Source: CANIZL01 sp043788645 (GTDB lineage Bacteria > Verrucomicrobiota > Verrucomicrobiia > Limisphaerales > UBA9464). Taken from it: 10,843 bases of DNA. This document shows positions 7,066-10,843 of this stretch, piece after piece. The DNA lies in contig JAYVTS010000234.1 of the NCBI GenBank assembly GCA_043788645.1, positions 1 through 10,843 of the forward strand. The letters are read 5' to 3'. The notes under the pieces were generated by a model that saw only the letters and a list, made by a program, of their open reading frames with translations, was not told the origin of the DNA and did no database searches. The position numbers and the translations under genes are program-made. Numbering within the stretch: the first letter of the stretch is position 1; each line of letters begins with the position of its first letter.

Positions 7066-7911
7066 ATGTCCGTTCCGTTGCCCCTGGTTCGGCCCCATCC
7101 GAAAGACTGTGCCCTTCACGTCAGCGGCCTTCGGGTGACGCTGGGTGGCACCCCAGTCCTTCGCGGCATCGAGTTACACGTCCCTCGGGGCGAGCTCGTT
7201 GCGTTGATTGGCCCCAATGGTTGCGGCAAGACGACCCTGCTGCGGTGCCTGCTTGGTTTACAGGCAATCGACGCTGGCGAAATCCGCCTTCTGGGCGAAC
7301 CGCCCGGTCCGAAGGCGCTCCGACGAGTGGGCTATGTACCGCAACGAGTCCAACCCGACCGCAGCTTCATCCTGAGCGTACGCGAGTTTCTCGCCCTTCG
7401 GTTAAAATCGACTCGGAACTGGTTTTGGCAAAGTCAACGCCGTACCGACGACGCCCTGGCGAGGGCGGCGAATGAACTCGACATCCTCGGGCTTTTCAAT
7501 CGTCCCCTCGCCGGGCTCAGTGGCGGCCAACTCCAACGGGTGCTCATTACCGCCAGTTTGCTGAATGACCCAGAACTGCTCTTGCTCGATGAACCCACCG
7601 CCGGCGTGGACACTCCTGGTGAAGCAAGTTTCTATGAACTCATTGCCGACGTCTTTAGCCGACGCCAACTCACGGTGGTCCTCGTTTCACATGACTTGGG
7701 CATGGTCTATCGCCATGCCTCTTGGGTTTATGCGTTGAATGGCGTGATCTGTTGCCAGGGTCGTCCCGCCGATGTCATGAACGCCGATTCGTTGAAACAG
7801 GCCTACGGCCTGCACATGACTCCCTATCAGCATCACCATCAGGATGCAACCGCCCCAGACCCCACCTCGCTCCCGATGGAAACACCGATCACTTTCCGAA
7901 AACGGAAGTAG
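7066..7911 (+). CDS. znuC: ATPase subunit of the zinc ABC transporter
   Basis: A 281-residue ABC ATPase, complete in all motifs: Walker A GPNGCGKTT (49-57), Q-loop Q93 in YVPQR, signature LSGGQLQRV (151-159), Walker B LLLLDEP with catalytic E176, and the H-loop H209 in LVSHD. It powers metal import by ZnuB and sits on the cytoplasmic face of the inner membrane. The C-terminal tail carries HMTPYQHHHQD, a His cluster also seen in other ZnuC proteins and consistent with zinc. It starts 5 bp after the znuA stop and has no Shine-Dalgarno sequence, so it probably relies on re-initiation. The 49-bp gap to znuB contains a degenerate heptamer repeat. Confidence 0.94.
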   Translation: MSVPLPLVRPHPKDCALHVSGLRVTLGGTPVLRGIELHVPRGELVALIGPNGCGKTTLLRCLLGLQAIDAGEIRLLGEPPGPKALRRVGYVPQRVQPDRSFILSVREFLALRLKSTRNWFWQSQRRTDDALARAANELDILGLFNRPLAGLSGGQLQRVLITASLLNDPELLLLDEPTAGVDTPGEASFYELIADVFSRRQLTVVLVSHDLGMVYRHASWVYALNGVICCQGRPADVMNADSLKQAYGLHMTPYQHHHQDATAPDPTSLPMETPITFRKRK

Positions 7912-7920
7912 TTGTAAACT

Positions 7921-7948
7921 CATTGTCCATCGTCCCTCGTCCCGCATC
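7921..7948 (+). repeat. Degenerate heptamer repeat (4 x 7 bp) between znuC and znuB
   Basis: CATTGTC, CATCGTC, CCTCGTC and CCGCATC run head to tail with no gap, with consensus C(A/C)TCGTC. They fill most of the 49-bp spacer and end 12 bp before the znuB ATG. It could be a decayed microsatellite or chance. I see no other copy in the window. Confidence 0.45.
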
Positions 7949-7960
7949 ACTCTTTTCCCC

Positions 7961-8806
7961 ATGTCGTTCCTCCAAGATGCGTTCATGCAGCGTGCGCTGG
8001 CCGTTGCGCTGGCGCTCGGTCCCCTCTGCGGATTGCTCGGCGTTTTCGTCACCGCCCGCCGCATGTCCTTCTTTAGTGATACCATCGCCCACGCCGCCTT
8101 GGCCGGGGTCGCTGGTGGATTCATGCTCGGATTTCAAGATCCGACGCTACCGGTTTTGGCGGTGTGCTGCCTGGTGGCGGTGCTCCTGCTCTGGCTCAAA
8201 GAAAACACCGATTTAATGACGGACACCATTATGGCTGTGCTTCTCAGCACCTCAGTCGCCACGGGTGTTATCCTATTGAGTCTCCAAAAAAATCGGTGGG
8301 CAGAGCTAGATAAATACCTGTTCGGCGATATTCTCAGCGTCGGTTGGAACGATGTCGGTTGGGCCGGGGCGGTGGCGGTGATCGTAGGGACGATTCTTTT
8401 TATGGGTCTAAATCAACTTGCGTTGCTCACGGCGAGCGAAGACCTCGCTCACGTCAGCGGCCTCCCCGTTCGTCAGGTCAACTATGCGTTTGTCCTGGTG
8501 CTCACCGTCACCGTGGCGCTGACGATTCGATTGCTCGGCATCGTCCTCGTTACGTCGCTCATTGTTATTCCTCCAGCCGCTGCCCGTAACATCGCTCGGA
8601 ACTTGCGTCAACAAATCGTCTTTAGTATCGCCCTCGGCCTCCTGGGCTCAGTCGGTGGTGTGGCACTTTCTTACCCCCTGAATTTGCCGTCTGGCCCGAC
8701 CATCACTCTGACGTTAGCGGCCTGGTTCATCTTCTCATTCATTCTGGGCCGTTTTCGACGTGATTCCGTTTCATTTGGACCCGCTGCGTCCAGGTCCACC
8801 CCATGA
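7961..8806 (+). CDS. znuB: Permease subunit of the zinc ABC transporter
   Basis: A 281-residue ABC-3 family permease with about eight or nine hydrophobic segments. Family motifs are RRMSFFSDTIAHAALAG (33-49), the FGDIL element (121-125) that probably contacts the ATPase, ASEDLAHVSGLPVRQVNY (158-175) and LGIVLVTSLIVIPPAAAR (192-209). It forms the inner-membrane channel for Zn(II) handed over by ZnuA. The frame is open upstream to 7844, but that stretch overlaps znuC and codes for unrelated polar sequence. ATG 7961 gives the family-standard N-terminus and is preferred. The sequence just before it is pyrimidine-rich with no Shine-Dalgarno. The stop overlaps the start of the Fur-family gene as ATGA. 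Confidence 0.94.
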   Translation: MSFLQDAFMQRALAVALALGPLCGLLGVFVTARRMSFFSDTIAHAALAGVAGGFMLGFQDPTLPVLAVCCLVAVLLLWLKENTDLMTDTIMAVLLSTSVATGVILLSLQKNRWAELDKYLFGDILSVGWNDVGWAGAVAVIVGTILFMGLNQLALLTASEDLAHVSGLPVRQVNYAFVLVLTVTVALTIRLLGIVLVTSLIVIPPAAARNIARNLRQQIVFSIALGLLGSVGGVALSYPLNLPSGPTITLTLAAWFIFSFILGRFRRDSVSFGPAASRSTP

Positions 8807-9318
8807 GCCGTCCTTGCACCGAGCCCCACCATGTTCACCGGCTGATTCAGCCGGCCTTGACCGAACTCACCGACAAATTGCGCGCCAGTGATCGACGCAT
8901 CACAGCGCCGCGAGAAGCGATTCTCAACGTCCTCCGACAACACGCATCACCGTTGACCAACAAGGAGATTCACCGCCTATTAACGGATGGTTGCGACCTC
9001 GCGACGGTCTATCGAAATCTTCACACCCTGGCGGAAATGGGAGTCGTCAAGCGAGTTGATTTCGGTGACGGCGCTGCCCGCTGGGAACTCATGGCCGACG
9101 CCACGGATCATCACCATCACCACCTCGTCTGCACCGGTTGCAGTGTCATCGTAGAGATCGACGATTGTTTTCCGCGTTCCTTTGAAAAGGCTTTGGCAAC
9201 CCGACACCATTTTATTGAAATCACCCATCGGCTGGAATTTTTCGGGCTATGTCCCAGGTGCCAAGCTCACCCGAAAGAATCCGCCCCTCCGCTGCCCGGC
9301 AAAGCCAAACGGGCATGA
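8803..9318 (+). CDS. zur: Fur-family metalloregulator, probably Zur
   Basis: A 171-residue Fur-family repressor. The N-terminal winged helix (about 20-95) contains RITAPREAIL, LTNKEIHRLL and the recognition helix DLATVYRNLHTL (65-76). The C-terminal dimerisation domain has a run of five His (103-107) leading into LVCTGCS (C110, C113), then EIDDCF and FGLCPRC (C150, C153); these four Cys form the structural zinc site. Being the last gene of znuACB, with a 4-bp ATGA overlap to znuB, it is most likely a zinc sensor repressing its own operon, but Fur or Mur specificity cannot be excluded from sequence alone. Compared with typical Fur it has about 12 extra N-terminal residues, including PHHVH, and a basic Pro-rich C-terminal tail (155-171). 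Confidence 0.88.
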   Translation: MSRPCTEPHHVHRLIQPALTELTDKLRASDRRITAPREAILNVLRQHASPLTNKEIHRLLTDGCDLATVYRNLHTLAEMGVVKRVDFGDGAARWELMADATDHHHHHLVCTGCSVIVEIDDCFPRSFEKALATRHHFIEITHRLEFFGLCPRCQAHPKESAPPLPGKAKRA

Positions 9319-9381
9319 TTCCAATTCACGTTCCAGCTGAGTGTTACCGGCTTGTTCGCTTTGGCTTCGCTGCTCCTTCGT

Positions 9382-9412
9382 TGCCGATCCTTTGGATCGG
9401 CACTTTCTTAGG
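9382..9412 (+). terminator. Intrinsic-type terminator of the znu operon
   Basis: TGCCGATCC and GGATCGGCA form a perfect 9-bp stem with a TTT loop (9382-9402), followed by CTTTCTTA. The T-run is interrupted, but the stem is strong and compact. It is 64 bp after the last znu-operon stop and before the S4-domain gene. Confidence 0.65.
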
Positions 9413-9451
9413 GTCTCGTCCCCAGTCGAAATTCCGGCGCGAGCTGATAAA

Positions 9452-9465
9452 GTTAATTTGTTAAC
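9452..9465. promoter_or_regulatory. Small AT-rich palindrome just upstream of the S4-domain gene
   Basis: GTTAA-TTTG-TTAAC lies 11 bp before the S4-domain ATG in an A/T-rich stretch that stands out from its surroundings. It may be part of a promoter or a binding site, but I cannot define clear -35 and -10 boxes. Confidence 0.2.
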
Positions 9466-9476
9466 GGCTTCCTACC

Positions 9477-9851
9477 ATGCGTCTCGATCAATGGCTTTAC
9501 ACCGTGCGGCTTTACCGAACTCGCACCTTAGCCACCGCCGCAATTAAGGAAGGACTCGTCAAGATCGGCGATCTCACCCCGAAACCGGCGCGGGAAATTC
9601 GTCCCGGCGAAATGATTTCTGCGCGTACTGGGGATATTACCCGGACCTATCGAGTATTGGGTGAGCCGACTGCCCGGGTGGGTGCGCCCGTGGTAAACCA
9701 GTATGCGGAAGACCTAACACCTCCGGAGGAATTCACCCGTCGGCAGCGTGAACTCAATCAACCTGGAATTCCCGTGCGTGCTTTCCGCGCGGGGCGGCCG
9801 ACCAAACGTGATCGCCGTGCCACCGAACGTCTCGAGGCGGAGCGTCATTGA
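9477..9851 (+). CDS. S4-domain RNA-binding protein (Hsp15/HslR-like)
   Basis: A 124-residue protein whose N-terminal half is an S4 RNA-binding domain: MRLDQWLYTVRLYRTRTLATAAI (1-23), EGLVKIG, then KPAREIRPGEMIS (36-48). The opening RLDxWL and the xRxRxxA pattern are those of Hsp15/HslR, which in E. coli rescues stalled 50S subunits carrying nascent chains. The C-terminal 40 residues are basic and Arg-rich (PVRAFRAGRPTKRDRRATERLEAERH in parts), as in Hsp15, and should bind rRNA. Whether the function is the same is inferred. It has its own start after the znu terminator, so it is probably transcribed separately. No Shine-Dalgarno sequence; the leader is CTTCCTACC. It is convergent with clpP. 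Confidence 0.85.
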   Translation: MRLDQWLYTVRLYRTRTLATAAIKEGLVKIGDLTPKPAREIRPGEMISARTGDITRTYRVLGEPTARVGAPVVNQYAEDLTPPEEFTRRQRELNQPGIPVRAFRAGRPTKRDRRATERLEAERH

Positions 9852-9930
9852 TTGACTCGGATCGTTGACGTAAGTCGAAGTGACCTCAACCCAATCGTTC
9901 ATCTCCATTCTGCTGCGGCTGGCTGCGAGC

Positions 9931-10021
9931 CCGTCTGGCAGCGTTGGCCTCGTGTTCCACGCCGGACAATATGTGTTCAAACCGCCCGGCTTGGATTTGC
10001 TTCGGCCGCCTTGCCAGACGG
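9931..10021. repeat. Nested inverted repeat between the S4-domain gene and clpP
   Basis: CCGTCTGGCA (9931-9940) and TGCCAGACGG (10012-10021) are exact reverse complements 71 bp apart. Inside them GCCGG (9961-9965) pairs with CCGGC (9986-9990), so a cruciform or long RNA hairpin is possible, with a further small GGCT/AGCC stem just outside at 9921-9931. It sits in the 250-bp gap (9852-10101) between convergent genes. No T-run follows on either strand, which argues against a simple terminator. It may be a dispersed palindromic repeat. Frames on both strands cross it, but none resembles a known protein and I treat them as non-coding. Confidence 0.45.
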
Positions 10022-10101
10022 CCTCTCGGCGCGTTTCGCCAGGAAGGGCAATGAAATTCTTCGGGCCAGAGCGCCATGCCCATCCCCGACGAGGTCAATC
10101 G

Positions 10102-10731
10102 TTACGGCTTCACCGAATCCACGACGGTGAGGGCGGGCACTTGTTTTCGGGTCGCAACGACTTCATCGACAAGCCCGAATTCTTTCGCGTCGGCGGCGGA
10201 CATGAAGTTATCACGATCACATGCTTTCTCCACCGCGGCGTAGGGCTGTCCGGTGTGTGTGCTCAAAATGGTGTTCAATCGTTCTTTGAGTTTGAGCATG
10301 TACTTCACCCGGATTTCTACGTCACTGGCTTGGCCTTCCGCCCCGCCGAGCACCTGATGGATCATGATGTTCGCATTGGGTAGAGCAAAGCGTTTGCCCT
10401 TCGTGCCGCCGGCGAGCAGGACGGCGCCCATGCTGGCGGCTTGGCCGATGCAGTACGTGTTCACGTCGCAGCTTAACCATTGCATCGTATCGTAAATCGC
10501 CAGCCCCGCCGTGACGCTTCCGCCCGGCGAATTAATGTAGAAATGAATATCCTTCTTCGGGTCCGTCATTTGGAGAAATAGAAATTGGGCGACAAGAACA
10601 TTGGCGACCATGTCATCGACGGGCGTGCCGAGAAAAATAATGCGATCGACCAATAAGCGGCTGTAAAGATCATACCCCTTTTCGCCGCGACCGGTTTGTT
10701 CGATGACGTAGGGAATTGAGAAGGCTTTCAT
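10102..10731 (-). CDS. clpP: ATP-dependent Clp protease proteolytic subunit
   Basis: A 209-residue ClpP serine protease. The catalytic triad is S100 in GQAASMGA, H125 in IMIHQVLGG and D174 in CDRDNFMSA, aligned with the E. coli Ser-His-Asp order. FYINSPGGSVTAGLAIYDTM (64-83) is the conserved oxyanion region. It forms a double-heptamer chamber that degrades unfolded or tagged proteins with ClpX or ClpA. The protein begins close to the mature N-terminus (IPYVIEQT near 6-13), so any propeptide is very short. No clpX follows: the next gene downstream is the convergent S4-domain gene. Upstream (10732-10843) I see no clear gene or promoter. The stretch before the ATG is TCTCCTCCGACTT, with no Shine-Dalgarno. 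Confidence 0.96.
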   Translation of the reverse strand: MKAFSIPYVIEQTGRGEKGYDLYSRLLVDRIIFLGTPVDDMVANVLVAQFLFLQMTDPKKDIHFYINSPGGSVTAGLAIYDTMQWLSCDVNTYCIGQAASMGAVLLAGGTKGKRFALPNANIMIHQVLGGAEGQASDVEIRVKYMLKLKERLNTILSTHTGQPYAAVEKACDRDNFMSAADAKEFGLVDEVVATRKQVPALTVVDSVKP

Positions 10732-10843
10732 AAGTCGGAGGAGACGTTACACGAAGTAGACCAAGCAACAAGAGGTGGAGTGCTGACCGAGAGACGATTG
10801 GAAGTGGGGCAAGAGAAAAGCGGGGCCGGCTTTGGGGGCGGGC
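10732..10843. other. Region upstream of clpP, no feature supported
   Basis: This 112-bp stretch holds no convincing coding frame. A minus-strand frame stops at about 10750 (TAA), and its end could be the tail of an upstream gene such as tig, but its residues do not resemble a family I recognise. No clear promoter boxes are seen. Confidence 0.3.

Noticed and set aside
7844..7960. N-terminal extension of the ZnuB frame
   Set aside because: It overlaps the end of znuC, is polar and unlike any ABC-3 permease N-terminus. ATG 7961 fits the family.
9110..9123. Run of His codons as an engineered tag
   Set aside because: Fur-family proteins naturally carry a His-rich stretch before the first CxxC, and the context is a normal zur gene.
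9880..10383. 167-codon plus-strand frame across the S4-clpP gap
   Set aside because: It runs into clpP antisense and its product resembles no family I know. It is best explained as chance openness plus the repeat.
1..10843. CRISPR arrays, tRNA genes, insertion sequences or phage modules
   Set aside because: I looked on both strands and saw no regularly spaced repeats, no tRNA-like cloverleaf with CCA-type end, and no transposase, integrase or phage protein.

Overview
The window is about 57% G+C by eye and reads as chromosomal DNA from a free-living Gram-negative bacterium, most likely Verrucomicrobiota (a Pedosphaera- or Opitutus-like lineage). Three things point there: a pseudopilin-like protein with the FTLIELLVVIAIIAILA-type N-terminus that is expanded in Verrucomicrobiota and Planctomycetota, a propeller/Y_Y_Y-type sensor kinase, and a very large-family PIG-L deacetylase next to a DUF2911 protein. 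The taxon is inferred from protein style only. I see no rRNA, tRNA, CRISPR array, insertion sequence or phage gene.

Left half, all on the minus strand (read right to left). A pseudopilin-like protein (5970-5101) is translationally coupled through a GTGA overlap to a DUF554 membrane protein (5104-4367). Next is an overlapping two-component pair: a propeller-type HisKA_3 sensor kinase (4248-2077) and a NarL/LuxR response regulator (2087-1431). Then come a secreted DUF2911 protein (1202-636) and the start of a PIG-L/LmbE-type deacetylase (569 to beyond base 1). The deacetylase start codon lies inside a perfect 13-bp inverted repeat.

Right half, plus strand. A zinc-uptake operon, znuA-znuC-znuB, ends with its own Fur-family regulator (Zur-like), whose ATG overlaps the znuB stop. 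A clear stem-loop terminator closes it. A TTGCAA-N5-TTGCAA motif in the divergent promoter region before znuA is a good candidate operator. The proposed circuit is inferred from family knowledge and gene order: ZnuA binds Zn(II) in the periplasm, ZnuB carries it across the inner membrane, ZnuC hydrolyses ATP, and the Fur-family protein represses the operon when zinc is sufficient.

After the terminator there is a small S4-domain (Hsp15-like) RNA-binding protein on the plus strand, convergent with clpP on the minus strand. The 250-bp gap between them holds a nested inverted repeat with 10-bp perfect outer arms, which may be a dispersed repeat.

Most of the gene content is recognisable and fairly ordinary. 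I do not see a clearly new multi-gene system. The points most worth a second look are the candidate Zur operator, the hairpin and mini-ORF at the deacetylase start, the nested repeat near clpP, the short-propeller sensor kinase, and the pseudopilin-DUF554 coupling.
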